Assembly (NCBI GenBank): GCA_020284085.1
Contig: JACEVL010000513.1
Coordinates: 1,079,501-1,143,500, forward strand
Length of the DNA stretch: 64,000 nucleotides
Direction of reading: 5' to 3'
Origin: Aporrectodea caliginosa
Taxonomy: Eukaryota > Annelida > Clitellata > Crassiclitellata > Lumbricidae
This document shows positions 12,145 to 60,627 of this stretch, piece after piece (within the stretch, counting starts at the first letter, position 1; every line of letters begins with the position of its first letter). A program made the position numbers and the translations under genes. The notes below the pieces were generated by a model, which made no database searches, was not told where the DNA came from, and was given only the letters and a program-made list of their open reading frames with translations.

Positions 12145-12689
12145 TCTACATTAATGGAGGGCTGCGCTATAATTATACAGGCGTCCATGTACCTATTACC
12201 TCTATGCAAATGACGTCATAATGCTAGTTGCGCTGTCTAGGGCCTAGACATGGGAACAGATTAGAGACGGACAAGCCATAGACGTCCACGAACAAGCAGA
12301 CAACGGAAAAGAGTCCGTCTCGCTATATATATTATGTCTGCCTCTGGCTGTCGTCCATCTGTCCATGCATCGACTGTCTGCATGTTTGCTTCTGTTTCTG
12401 TCTGTCGTCAACTCGTCTCTATAATAATAGTCTGTCCATTGTCCACTCTGTTGCTATGGCTTTCGACTGTATGTTTGTCTGTCTTTCTGTCGTCTGTTGA
12501 TCTTTCCGTCTGTGACGTGACTGACGTCAATCTCACTGTTTGCGAAATACAAGGGACAGAGCATAGACTTCGTTATTATATCTATAGCCATTATATACAG
12601 GCGTCCATGGACAGAGACAAAAGGACCTTCAACATTTTACTTTGAGTATATAAATTTAGGAAGCGATTTGACACTTTATGCAGAACGGT

Positions 12690-13076
12690 CTTGAGCGGTA
12701 CTTTAAAGCGCGCTATATAAATATCTAACTAAATATCTGTTTCATTATCTACTTTCACCTCAGTTGTCCACGCTTTTGTCTGTTCTCGAACTGACTATTG
12801 CAATTCTCTCTTTGTTCGCTTACCCAAGGTTCTTCTATCTCCTCTTCAGTCTGTACTGAATGCTGCTGCGAGACTTATAGGTTTTCTTGGTGGTGGGTCC
12901 CTTGACCTGGAATGCCCTCCCTGTGGTGCTTCGCCTCTTTCCTAGGACCTTCTCTCCTATGTTCTCTTCTCACCTTAAAACTGTTCTTTTGGCAGTACTG
13001 GAGCCGGGAGTGCTACTGAGTAGTTTTCTTGAAGTGTAGCGATACAAATGTTCGATATGAATGAATGAATGAATGA
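12690..13076 (+). mobile_element. CR1/L2-like LINE 3' end with GAAT tail
   Basis: A tail-like word GCGCGCTATATAAATAT lies at about 12711. After it, forward frames read VVHAFVCSRTDYCNSLF, LQSVLNAAARLIGFLGG, then after a deletion PLTWNALPVVLRLFPRTFSP and HLKTVLLAVLEPG. These are LINE reverse-transcriptase C-terminal motifs. The copy ends with GTGCTACTGAGTAG and a GAAT tetranucleotide run (13056-13077). It is internally deleted and inactive. Confidence 0.8.
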
Positions 13077-13162
13077 ATTATGGTTGAAATGAAGATGATA
13101 AAATTTCTGTCATACATTACGAATAATTTCTGTTTCAATTCGATGATCGACTGCTGATCAGT

Positions 13163-13290
13163 TCGAGAAATCTTCTTCGTCTTCTTCTTCGCCATCTTCG
13201 TCGTATTGCGTCCTCTTTCAAACTCTTTATCGTCATCTCCATTGACATCTCCATTGACATCTTTCGTCGTCTTCTTTGTTGCCTTCTCCC
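13163..13290. repeat. CTTCTT / ACATCTCCATTG low-complexity stretch
   Basis: Runs of CTTC and CTT triplets (13168-13190) and a duplicated word CATCTCCATTGA (13234 and 13246) make a pyrimidine-rich low-complexity region. The basic, arginine-rich frame on the minus strand is a by-product of this composition. Confidence 0.6.
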
Positions 13291-13399
13291 TCTGCTGACT
13301 TCGACGGAAATTAATGGAATGTTCTTAAAACCTTTAGCCGTCAGCATCGTTCGCTTCGACTTTGACGGTCCTGGTGGTAGTGATGAGAGAACAAAAAAA

Positions 13400-14220
13400 A
13401 ATGACGTCATTTTCCGATGATGTCATAGTTAGGAGTTATGACATCAGGCGACTTAAACAAAAATCTCAATCGCAACGGGTGTAGTAATCTTATGTGACAA
13501 CGCTATTCCATAATTATCACAAAGTAGGTCTTACCAGGGTGAGAATTGCCGGGGGGTCGGGGGGTGGTTCAACCCCCATAGTCTTTTTTAGGATCCCATA
13601 GTAAAGTCTACATTTCACACCAAACTGCACATAAATCAACGTCTAACCCTCTCCAGGTTTTTTTTTGAAAATTCCCATACTGGGTCTTACATAAAATTAA
13701 ATTGAAATTATAGAGTACGCAGCATTTTAATTATGAGCACAATAGCCTTAGGCCTACACTGAAAAAAAACGAATCGAAAACTTTTTTTATCTCGGTTTAT
13801 TACATTTTGTTTCCGAACTGAGTTACGTTTTGAGTTGAATGCCTGTTAAGAAACGGTGTACTAAACCCAAACAGAATCAACGCTCCAGATTGAGGTTCTT
13901 AGAAAACATCGACTCAATGCAGTGGCGCTATGGAAGTTCTGGGGTTAGCTTAATCGGGCGAACGTCAATCTGATAAGACTTTATGTTTTAAGATTTCTAG
14001 ATTTTGATCTCTCTCTTTGGGAATCATTGTCTTTACAGATCAATGGCGTTGCTGATATCTACATGCAAAGTTGATTTTCTTCATGTGTTTCTCTCGTTCC
14101 AAACTCGACCGAGTGTAGGCTATCCGTAGGCTATCCACAATGTGACACCAAACTGTTCTATAAGATCACTTCTCCACCCTAATCTAATCTGATCTAATCG
14201 AATAATTTTTAGCGCATGAG
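13400..14220. other. No gene recognised
   Basis: I see no coding pattern, RNA gene or transposon end in this stretch. A short GGGGGGTCGGGGGGT run occurs near 13550 and poly-A/T runs near 13660-13790. Confidence 0.5.
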
Positions 14221-14223
14221 CAT

Positions 14224-14278
14224 GAATGAGAAGGTATCGATTGATCATCCTGGATGATCAATCGATACCTTCTCATTC
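14224..14278. repeat. Perfect 27-bp palindrome with a one-base loop
   Basis: Bases 14224-14250 are the exact reverse complement of 14252-14278. A single T (14251) separates them. The arms contain ATCGATTGATCATCC. The pairing stops abruptly on both sides. Such a near-loopless hairpin could extrude as a cruciform. Its origin is unclear. Confidence 0.95.
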
Positions 14279-14309
14279 TTCGAATCGGCTTCCAGTGTTG
14301 TGCACGAGA

Positions 14310-14480
14310 CCAAAATTCCAAGACCAAGACCGAGACCAAGACCGCGGGGTCCAAGACCAAGACCGAGACCAAGACCGCGTGGTTCAAGACCAAGACCGCG
14401 TGGTCCAAGACCAAGACCGAGACCAAGACCGCGTGGTCCAAGACCGAGACCGAGACCAAGACCGCATCATCCAGGACCAA
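14310..14480. repeat. GACCAAGACCG-type tandem repeat, block 1
   Basis: The words CAAGACCGAGAC and CCAAGACCGCGTGGT alternate through about 160 bp, giving a higher-order unit of 18-30 bp. All forward frames are open because of the repeat (for example repeated RPRPRP or DQDRDQ peptides). This is a property of the repeat and not evidence of a gene. Confidence 0.85.
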
Positions 14481-14940
14481 AATCTAAGCCTCAAGACCAT
14501 AAACGCAATTCTCAGTTGTAGTGCTACATATTCCCATTATTCAGATCAGATGCTTATTATATTCATAGTTATGGTTTTTATCCCCAAGTCTTCGACGTCT
14601 CATGAGGGCACACTATTATAGCTAAAGACACTCTCAGTAGGTGCAGGTGTTGCAGAATACAAAAAACTTTGCCAGTAGAGAAAAATTCCCATCTGCATCG
14701 TTTACCCGGCTACTGATTTTGCCTCGAGAAACTGCATCAGTGTAAGCTAGAGCACCAGAGGTCATGGTTAACTGTGCTTCAACGTTTTCTTGTCGCTTCT
14801 GATAAGAAGCGAACAATGAGGTCCTCTCTCGCTTTGTCCTATATAGGCGGATCGTCGCATGAATTCGAAGCTATCTCAGAAGTCCCTGAATAACCGGAAA
14901 TATCGACAACATTTAACAAATAATCCACGCTAGTTCCCAC

Positions 14941-15170
14941 CAAAGGCCAGACCAAAGGCGCAAGAACAAGACCAAAGGCGAATGACCGAGACCAGACGCC
15001 CAAGACCAAGACCACACCCTTAAGACCAAGACCAAGACCGCACCTTTTAAAGACCAAGACCGAGACCAAGACCGGCACATTCGAGACCGAGACCAAGACC
15101 AAGACCGCATTTTTTCGGTCTCGAGACGGTCTCGAGACCAAGACCGCGGTCTCGAGACCACATCACTGTC
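14941..15170. repeat. GACCAAGACCG-type tandem repeat, block 2
   Basis: The same short motif as at 14.3 kb (AAGACCAAGACCGAGACC) fills this interval, with GGTCTCGAGAC palindromes near its right end (15117-15155). The two blocks are about 460 bp apart and may belong to one decayed element. Confidence 0.8.
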
Positions 15171-15189
15171 GGCTTCTAAACCCCACAAT

Positions 15190-16674
15190 TATCGCGAAGT
15201 CTGACGCAATTGACAACATCGCTGATCTGACGTGGCAGTTTTTACCGAAAGCTGGCTGAAGCTTCACCAAGATGACGCGATGCTCGACGTCCTTGGCTAC
15301 TCCCTGTTCCGGCGTAACAGGATGGGGGGGGGGGGTGCCATATACTGTAAAAACACTCTCCAAGACTCCAGCCGGTCCTATAGGGCCTACCTTCCAAGTG
15401 TCGCCTACAGGAAAGAGATCGAGCTTATTGGATTTCGCTCAGAACCGACAATAAAGACTTATATAATTTTATTGGCGGTTTCTAAATGACACCTCCCCCC
15501 CCAACAAACCGTTATACAGAACCGAAACTCTACTGTCTAAACTCTATGACACTCTGGAAGAGATTTCAACCATGCCCTGCAGTCCTATAGTAGGCCTACC
15601 ATTTTTCTGTCGGGAAACTTTAACCGTCTCCCAACCGAGCACATTCTTCAGATGGGCCTACGGGTAGGCCTAGTATTCGAAGGGCTTCAAGGGCCTACAC
15701 ACAGGGCTGACGACAGAAATTCCGGTCCCCTAGGCAGAGCAGTCACGGGCCCCTAGCCTAACTATCCTTAGACTTTATGAGAAACTTTAAAAAACTCAAA
15801 GAATAATAGTGCGGGTACAACCCTACACAATTATATTTAGCCTATATATGCAACTATAATATTGTAGTTAAGTGTCCGCAATATTATATTTTAAAAGGCA
15901 TAAATCATAAACTTTGTATACAATGTAACTGATTAAAACATTTTTTCATAAGTTGATTGCGGGCCCAGCCCGAGCCTCTAAAAGTTACCGGGCCCCTGCA
16001 TGGGCTTTTGCCCCTCCCCCTCTCGTCGGGCCTGCTTACGCATGATCTCGAGGACCATGCCCTCGACGGAGTGTATGCTTCGGAGCGCATTATACAACAT
16101 CTGTTCTATCATTAAATCAACTGTTACGACTAAACACTCCGCTGTGTTCGTCGCTGCGCCTCTTGTGTGCAGTCGCCCTGTGTGCAGTGTTCCTATTGTA
16201 GACCGCAGCGTCCTTGATGTGCGTCTGCGAACGTCTGATAAAATGGCCAGTCTGCAGAACCATCTGGAAAGCCTTACTTGGGGCGTTATTGATGCCAACG
16301 TGGACATCGGAGACGCGTTCGACGGGAGTCGACCTATTCTTTCCAGTCAGAAGGACGACCGTCTGGGTACGTGATCCACCGTATAATTATATGACTCCGC
16401 CTCTGAGGCTACTCCTTTGACGGCGCAATCGGCTGCATAGGGGTGGACAGCACGAAGCGACATCGACACTGGCTGATCGAATTCAAAGCGTAATTACGAA
16501 GACTAACGCTTCATCTTTTCTTCTAGCTGGAGACTCTGCATACACCTTTTACAAGAATTTGAAAACTGTTCTCTATCGCCGGAGTTGGGCTGGGAGCGCA
16601 TCTGAGTAGGTCATCTTGGAGGGGCGCTATATAAGTCCTGTGAATGTACGAATGAATGAATGAATGTTTTGAGG
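15190..16674 (+). mobile_element. CR1/L2-like LINE: endonuclease fragment joined to its 3' tail
   Basis: Forward frames show AVFTESWLKLHQDDAMLDVL and GYSLFRRNRMG followed by AIYCKNTL, EIELIGFRSEP, then a shifted GNFNRLPTEH and LRVGLVFEGLQGPTHRADD. These are motifs of the LINE apurinic-type endonuclease. After a MITE insertion (15702-16034) the frame continues with IIKSTVTTKHSAVF. The reverse transcriptase is missing. Sequence near 16520-16674 is the LINE 3' end: TFYKNLKTVLYRRSWAGS, then GGGCGCTATATAAG and a GAAT run. This is an internally deleted, inactive copy. Confidence 0.8.
15702..16034. mobile_element. Old hAT-like MITE inside the LINE
   Basis: The left end CAGGGCTGACGACAG mirrors the right end, whose reverse complement is CAGGCCCGACGAGAG. 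GGGCCCCT words lie close to both ends. The flanking octamers CCTACACA (15694-15701) and CTTACGCA (16035-16042) agree at 6 of 8 positions, as expected for an aged 8-bp target duplication. The LINE frames continue on either side. Confidence 0.65.
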
Positions 16675-17090
16675 GTCTACGTAGAAGATCAAAGAAATTG
16701 TGGACGGAAGTATTGCGTCTCAGAACTGGTTGGATGACCAGAAATGACCAGAGATATAATGTCTATCTAAAAGCAGACTCTCCTAGCAGGCATTACGGTA
16801 AAATATCAGACGGTGACCTTTATAATGAACTTGTAGACCACGTCAAGCGGCTATCTCGTTCGACATTGATTTGATCGATGAATACTACGTCTTCACTCTT
16901 CACCATGTTATCAAATATCCGCGGATCTTACGTGGGCCCGGATGGTGTTTTCCTTCCTGGTTTTTCAGCAGCATGGCTCACCTATTGCCATGGCTGCTCC
17001 CATGACAACCCTTTTTAACAGGCGGGTTAGGGATGAGGTGGTGCTCGTGCCATTCCATAAAGCAGTTTGGGTAACAATAGACCACGGATG
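16656..17090 (+). other. Unidentified sequence with an open frame of 72 codons
   Basis: Directly after the LINE tail, a frame at 16656-16874 reads RRRSKKLWTEVLRL and YNELVDHVKRLSRSTLI. I do not recognise it. Its position next to a retroelement tail, the lack of a continuing frame and the start inside the GAAT run suggest a repeat fragment and not a host gene. Sequence to 17090 shows nothing further. Confidence 0.3.
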
Positions 17091-18710
17091 ATCATTATTA
17101 TATTATCCCAAGTAGAAATTGACCCACTGAGTTACATAAATTAAGGGAGTGTCAAAATCTAAAGCACACATACATGGGCATACGCCTTTGACAATTCATA
17201 CCATCCAACCATTATAATCATCGTCACCACCATCACCACCACCATTATCACTGTTACAGGCCTACATTTAAGCTCACATAGCAAAGTGAATTGTAGATAT
17301 TAGCGCCTGTGGGCCACCAAATGGCAGTTAGTGCAGTTGGGTATCCAAATTTTAATTGAAAGTCAGAATGATGTACTAGTGTGCTGTTGGTAAAGGATGC
17401 AATAAAAAAATTAATACAAGAATTACACAACTGGTGGAAATTATCAAATATAAGCAGAACGTCGGAAATTCTTGGAATCTTATTGAGATCAAACGTCAAC
17501 AACATCTGACAGTGAAGAAATGACAAAAACTCCGGACAGCACAATGAGAGAGAAATGTGGTCAACACCTGCGATGAGCAAGAAACTCAGCCAAAACAATG
17601 CAAATTAATAACACACCTAGCAATGTTCAAAGCCGAAATACTGTTACTATGCTGACAAAAATTGATTATCATATAGATCGCTAAAGGTGCACAAACTTTT
17701 ACAGCTATCTCAGTCTGCAGAGAAAACCTTTGCAAATTCATCAAATTATCCATTAGGGTAGACATAATCTTTCTTTTACATATCTCAAATCCTTCTTCAA
17801 TGCCAAAATGTTATATATTTATGCAACATCTTTCCCTGTCAAATATAAACCAATAGTGTAAGCTGGCAAAACCATGCAAACTGCAATGTTAGCTCTTCAA
17901 AACAATTTCTGAAAATTTCACATCTAGTTATTGCAACGTTTAGAATTTTTCAGGTTTTCTCCTACGCCTTCTAGAAAGTCATCGCCATCGGTCTGCTTTC
18001 TCTACAAACTTTCCCGGTACTTGAACACAGAAGCTGACAAACACGTTACCACAAATAAGTTCAAAGACATCAGTGAACCACAAACAACCTACAAAAAGTA
18101 AGCGTCTGACGGGCATCAAATTCTATCTACAACAACCGTTGCCAACTTCAGTCTGAAGGAAGCAACAACTTTCAGTGCCATACCAAAACCGCCTAGAACT
18201 GATTTGGAAGCCTGAGGAGTATTTACAGGTCCGTCAAACAATTAAACCAAATGCGTAGCAAGAGCCCTGCAGTAAAATCGACTAGTAGCAGCTGTGACTG
18301 AAACAATGTCACTTTGCATTATAGCTGCAAGTGCTACATAAAGTTGGAGAGGATTTACACAGCAGCTGTTCACTAAAGAGTGGTCTGAGTCGGACAAAAG
18401 TTGTGTTCTTCGTCACAGAGGTTCTCACAGACAACAAGACATTGCTACTCAACAGTCTGAGAGGACAAAATATTTTAAAATAACAGATTCTCATTTCATA
18501 ACAGTGCCATATTGTTAACTAGGCTATGAACCAGTCACCCTAACACCTGGGACCAATGATTTTAAATTTTCACGGTCAATATTACTGGATGGTGTTGTTT
18601 GTGCAACAACATCCACCTGGACAGAATCCGTCTCTTCCATTAGTTGAATTTTCTGCTACAGTCACATTAATGCCTCACAAAATCAACAGCAAGGCAGTGA
18701 GTGACTTACA
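17091..18710. other. No gene recognised
   Basis: AT-rich DNA with short accidental frames on both strands (the longest, 114 codons, is on the minus strand at 17254-17598). A CACCAT-rich run lies at 17223-17245. I find no domain, splice-supported exon or transposon end. Confidence 0.5.
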
Positions 18711-18718
18711 CTGGTAAT

Positions 18719-19188
18719 TAGGGATGAGCCGATTGGCATTTTTTACCGATTTCCGATTCCGGATAGTTGGCCTGCTATTTTCGCCGATTCCGATCCGAAT
18801 AGTTAATAAAACAGAAATGAAAACAAATTCTTGTATATTCTTGCTAGATGAGAGTTTATGCACTGAACTATTTAAAAGAAATTGACATTTGAAAGTTTGA
18901 AACTGCGTGGCATCAGAAAAAAAGCCTGACTGTCCGCCATTTTGTTGACACGTCGAGTAACAATTTTATTATTTATACGAACTTCCAATTATTAAAGATT
19001 ACCACAGGAGCTCGCCAAAACAGGTTACTATTTCTGTATTTAATGAAAAAAGAAATTGCTTTTGGTCAAAAATATTACTTTTTTTGGTATTTGGATCAGT
19101 AGTCCTTGGATCGCCGATTCCGATTAATTCTGATTAGTGCAAAATCCGGCCCAATCCGATTTCCGAACGGATAATCGGCTCATCCCTA
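18719..19188. mobile_element. hAT-like MITE with perfect 8-bp target duplication
   Basis: The ends TAGGGATGAGCCGATT and AATCGGCTCATCCCTA are perfect inverted repeats of 16 bp. They are flanked by CTGGTAAT at 18711-18718 and 19189-19196. Subterminal GATTCCGAT and CCGATTTCCGA words repeat near both ends. There is no transposase frame. Duplication length and terminus fit the hAT superfamily. Confidence 0.92.
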
Positions 19189-19196
19189 CTGGTAAT

Positions 19197-22100
19197 GTAG
19201 CAAAGAGTAACTTACTGTTCTAAGTAGTTATTATTACTACTGTCATCCAGGGTAATTATAATTAACAAATAATAATAACTATAATAATGATAATAGCAAC
19301 ACTAACAAACCTTAAACTGCTCAAACATATACTTAATAGTAATACTAGAACAGAGTATGCTTTCTCTTCTTTCGATATCATTTCAAATCTCTAGAATTAT
19401 TTCACACTGTCCTTCCATGTTCTCCAATTTTGGATCAAAATGTTAGTAATTAATAAAATATTATATAACTACATATATATACATACATAAGTATATATGA
19501 AGACATTTTCTCCATGCCAAGTCATTGTTGAAGACATGGCAGCAATAGAATTTAAATTATTATTATTATTATTATTGCTATTTGGGAATATATTAAACAT
19601 TGTACAAAATCCGGAACATGCTCCTTATTAACTACATTTAGATGTGTCAGATCAAGAACACGTGGGTCAGTATCAAGCCCAAAAGGAACCTGAGTGGCTC
19701 TGCCACCTAAACAAAACTGTTTCTGCTATTCTGGTCCCATGTAGTAAGTATCTGCTGGTCCCTAACAGCCAAGTGCCATATGTGGAGGCAGCCAAAAAAC
19801 ATTTAAGTCAATACAAAGTAAAGCAATAACTTGATTTACATGTATTACGTATACCATCAACTATAACTACACTTTGTCGTAAATGTTTCAAAGCTCAGCC
19901 AAACTGCAAACACAACATCAATCCAACAATCCAACCAGAACAACCCTTCCTATCGCATCGTATGGCTCAACAACAATGCCAATATCACAATGCACCACTA
20001 CGCAAAATCCCACAGAGAGGGCAGGCCGCACGACCACTGATTATGTGGTGCCACACAGTTCGTGAGGCATTACAGATCTAACAAATGCAACAAGTTTCCA
20101 AAATCTACACAGACGCGTAAACACAGTCAACGGCACAAAGACACGGAAGAAGAAAAATACGAGGGTATAAATGTACATGGGTTCTGCACACACCGGTAGG
20201 CGCAGCTGTACGGGAACAAGAAAAATTGGACGGCAAATACCAGTGAAAAGTACTCTTAGGAAATATTCGCACTTCCTGTGACTAAATTTATTCACACTAT
20301 GGCAGCTAAACTAATAGCTTTCTTATTATAGGTGGTTGCATTGAATAAAATCAAATTTGTTACTATATTCGAAGTTAATATTGTTAAAGTAACATCAAAA
20401 CAACACTATGCATAGCAATAATTATACTGCCAGAATTTGGGTGAAAAATCTGAAAGATGACTAAGCTTTCTTTGTTCATAATATTAATGCAACATAACAA
20501 TTAAAACAGCCATTCTTTAGTAAAGCTTGCTGATGTTGAAACAAAATATGTTTTTCATTTTTCCATTTTTTTCCAACAATTCAACAATTTCATTGACAAA
20601 TGGTCATCAAATTCATAGCAGGGCTTCTTTTGCTAAGTAGCTTCTTCAAAACTACTAGCAAAACAAAGCACAAAGTCAAGACTAAACAGAACTTCATAAA
20701 TTTCATACATTCTCTGAATAACTAAGTATATTTATAGAACATATATATATATATATGTATGTATATATGGTATATACATAAATGTTATATGTATATGGTG
20801 CCTATACATCCTAGCTCCTTGCAGAAGCACAGTCCTTAAGTGTGCAATATGTTTAACAGAAGAATATTTGTCAGCCTGCTGGCAGCCTGAGAGGTCTGAC
20901 AATGTAACAGATAGTTCAGAATTCTTGCCTACTTGGTATCACCAAACTGGAATGAGAAAATATGGACTGCAAATACCAGTGAAAGTATTTGCAATCCAAC
21001 ATAACAGTGTGTCCTTCAGTGTTTCTTATTTATTTTCTTTTGATTATTTGAATTTATAACAATTTAAATAGATAAATATCACCTGACCATCTGTAACTCT
21101 TCTAATGGTAGGGGGATAGTCCTGGAGCTGGTGGGTTTATTGAGGACTATCCTTCTGACAACAGCAGCAGAAACTTTCGTAAGTTATATCATTATTGCAT
21201 TATACTTGCAATTTTTTGTTGTTTCGATGAATCAATAAATAGCTTCTTCGTTCATTTGTTCAATGAACCAAACCCGACACAGTCCAGCATACCAAGTATT
21301 GTATTGTATTGCATTTATAAATTTATATAGCACCTCACACAGTGCACACTAATCAGAGGCACATAGCAAATTCTTACTGACTCCAAGAAATGGTAAGAGC
21401 TACAAATTCTTTATTAATCCAGATGTGATGCACTGTTTCATTTCAATGCAAGTGAACCATTCAATTCAGCTCCAGTATTCTTTTTCACTTCAACCAATAA
21501 ATATGTTCAAGATGTTGAAGTCACAGAAACACTTGTGTGCAATGTTCACTCTTTAGGCTTTCAATCAATCAATCAATATACTCTATTGTTCACCATAACA
21601 GATAAAACATGAAGGTAGACAGTGTTGTACATTCAGTGACAATGGGTAAACCCAAAGGAACCAAAGGTTCCACTAACAGGGTCACCACATACAAAAAGCC
21701 TTTAGACAAGCATGCTTTCCAATCAATCATCTTATGCTACATATTGACTTTTTGATCATAAGCATGGACCTGTATGGTGTCCATAATACAAAGTCCAAAG
21801 TTATTCATTCAAGACAAAAAAACAAATCGCAGCATGCAGTGCTTTCAATTTAAATCAAAGTCAATAAAATGCATCCATTACCAATTCCAGTCACATTACT
21901 AATATATCAGATCATTTGTCATTTCGAGTGATTGAAAAACAAAGATTTATTTATAGAATTTATTTTATATAGCTATAATGTATTCAGAAAAACTCACAAT
22001 GGTCCATAAAGTAAAAATGCCTGAATGCCAGAAATGGCCAGAAAACAAACAAATGTATCCTAAAATTGAAAAACAAGAACCAGTTTGCATTGAGTTTCTT

Positions 22101-23320
22101 TTTTCTTAGTCACTTGTTTATATCAATCGAGTAAATTATCAACTGTTCAAGTTGCAAAACAAATCTGATAACAGATCTGATGCAGTTCATGTTAACAATA
22201 AGTTCAAAACGTTAAGCAAATGCAAAATTTGTAGTTGACTTTGAAAGTAAATATGACTTCAGAGTCTCACACACAGCACGTAATCAAAAACCTGAGTTCA
22301 TGTAAGATGGTGGTTTTGCTTACTGATTGCATGCCTAAGTCCACAGAGATATGGTACCTGGCTTAAAGGATCCTCTGGATGAAAAGCAAGCACAATATCA
22401 GCAAAGGCAAGAACAGGACTACTTTCCTTACACCCAACACAACTCAACAGAAAATCATCAGCGAAAACTGATGTAGTCAGATCTAAAATCTGGATATACA
22501 GTTAAAAGTCCAGTATAGTAATAACAGCCAACATTCAACCAGAGCTATTTCAGTGCATATGCAATTAAGCAGACTAGCAAGTTTTCAAGGTGCATCTCTT
22601 CTTCAAGCTGCATAAAATAATACAGTAAACTGCACGGTTTATGTTGGATATTAATTTCCGTTTAATTAATGTGTGTAGACAAGCATACCTTCGTACAGTC
22701 ATTAATTTTTGATTAACTCAGTGAAAAACAGATGTCCTTCATATAATATCAGCTGCTGCCAGTTTGAAAGATAATTCCGAGGTCTAATTTACAGCAGTAG
22801 AGAAGAACTGCATTCCCATTTGTCACTAAACTCAGCTCAATTAGCAAATAAACAAGAAATCACAAAAAAACTGGTTCTGCTTAAATAAACTTAAAAACAG
22901 CCAAAAGGCAGAGATATCTAATCACTACTTTTCAAGTAATCCAACAATATAAAACCTCAAAACACTAAGGTCATTTCACAGCGGCATCTGCAGCAATTTT
23001 GTCTCCCAAACAAAACAAAAAACAACATAAACTGGAATGTTAGCATTTAAATCAACTTGTAATCACATGGTTAACCTTGCCCAAAGGGTGGTTGAAATAT
23101 CCATGTTCACGCAGATCAAATTAGCAAAATTTAGAGAGTGACCACCATTTCTTTCGCGCATAATTGTAAGAAAATGACTCATGAATTGTCTGAGGAACAG
23201 CATTTGCAAGAAAAATCAGAATCCGATTTCTAAATTTCTAGTGCACTTCTAATTATTCAAAGCCATCAACATCCATATGTTCTTCAAAATCTGCTTTAAA
23301 AATGCCAAATCACAGACACA
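19197..23320. other. No gene recognised; microsatellites and retroelement tails
   Basis: Small repeats are a TTA run at 19557-19577, an AT run near 20742-20757, a TATTG run with a GCTATATAAA-type LINE/SINE tail on the minus strand at 21297-21360, and an AATC run at 21562-21576 leading into a possible retroelement end. The 3' end of the TULP4 transcript (minus strand) may extend into this region. Minus-strand AATAAA words occur near 21946, 21137 and 21027, but none can be chosen as the poly(A) signal from sequence alone. Confidence 0.5.
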
Positions 23321-23324
23321 CCGT

Positions 23325-24036
23325 AAGATATTGCTTAAAGGGTATGCTGCACAGCAAAAAATGAACAGTATCTTCAACAAATCACCAGCTAATATGTTCC
23401 CCACTGAATAATAACACTGGATTGATTGTCCAACAACGTCTCCACAATATTTGTAACGTCGGCCGAGAGAAGGGACCACTTGTTGGGTTCTAGATCAGCC
23501 GGAAAATGGGTTTTTCATAATATTGTGATTATTGATTTTTGCATCTAATTACTGCACCTGAAGCTAATAATCACTGTATATATATATACAGCGACCTATA
23601 TTACTCCACATGATGTACTAAGGCCCAAAATCATGTATTAACGCATCAGGTAGAGACAGTTTCAATATTTATATTGTATTGTATTGTATTGTATTCAAAC
23701 ATTTATAAAGCGCCTCTGATAGGGTGAACCATTCAGAGGCGCTCCCAGTGCGCAAGGCCAAAGAGAAGAAAAAGGTTTTGAGAAAAGAAAAGGTGGAAGA
23801 GAGAGGTTACTAGCTAGAATTCGAGAGCGAGTAGATGGAGACAGCGCATTCCAAAGATATTGCTTAAAGGGTATTTATAGGTGATTTCCCGCCAAACGAT
23901 ATTTTATATTTCTCTCAGAAGTTCAAAAATTTTGGGCCAAACGTTCTGAAAGTTTTACCCTGATTTTCTGATGGTATAAGCTTATAGAAACTGTTAATAT
24001 GTCCAATGCCAACAAGTGGTCCCTTCTCTTGGCCGA
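23325..24036. repeat. Paired direct and inverted repeats in the TULP4 3' region
   Basis: The 21-mer AAGATATTGCTTAAAGGGTA(T) occurs at 23325-23345 and 23854-23874 in the same direction. A segment GTCGGCCGAGAGAAGGGACC at about 23458 (29 bp in all) recurs as its near-perfect reverse complement at about 24008-24036. The arrangement (direct, inverted, LINE tail, direct, inverted) suggests an unrecognised element or a local rearrangement downstream of the TULP4 stop codon. Confidence 0.75.
23676..23852 (-). mobile_element. LINE 3' end on the minus strand
   Basis: The minus strand reads WNALSPSTRSRILASNLSL and PFLFSKPFSSLWPCALGAPL, the usual CR1/L2 C-terminus. The tail follows: GGGAGCGCCTCTGA, then GGCGCTTTATAAATG and a TATTG-type pentanucleotide run at 23676-23694. 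Only the last 60 codons or so remain. Confidence 0.7.
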
Positions 24037-24388
24037 CTTCACATTTGTCAACAGCTTCAACTCTAAGCTAGAACTGGAGTCGGGATGGTTACTTAGAAAG
24101 AATATCAGTTAAGTAGTTCAGTGAAATAGTCTTTAAGCCAAAAAACCTCAAAACCTAATGAGAACATCAGTCATCTGCAGCTCTAATGCAGCTTTCCCGT
24201 TTGAGTTGAGAGAAAAGGTAATTCAAATAACCGGCCGTAAAACTGACGTTTTCTTCAGCTGACGTCAAAACAGTTCCTGCGCTGTCCATTGGTCATCATA
24301 AAGTCACATGATTGTTTGACTTGGTCTTTGTTTTCTGTCCGCTTCTTCAGATCCTGGTCCGTGAGCTTCCTACTGCGCAGAAAAGCGG

Positions 24389-60627
<36,239 letters not shown>

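Noticed and set aside
14300..14521. Long RPRPRP/DQDRDQ open frames on both strands
   Set aside because: They are produced by the GACCAAG tandem repeat. All frames are open together, and there is no start context or homologue.
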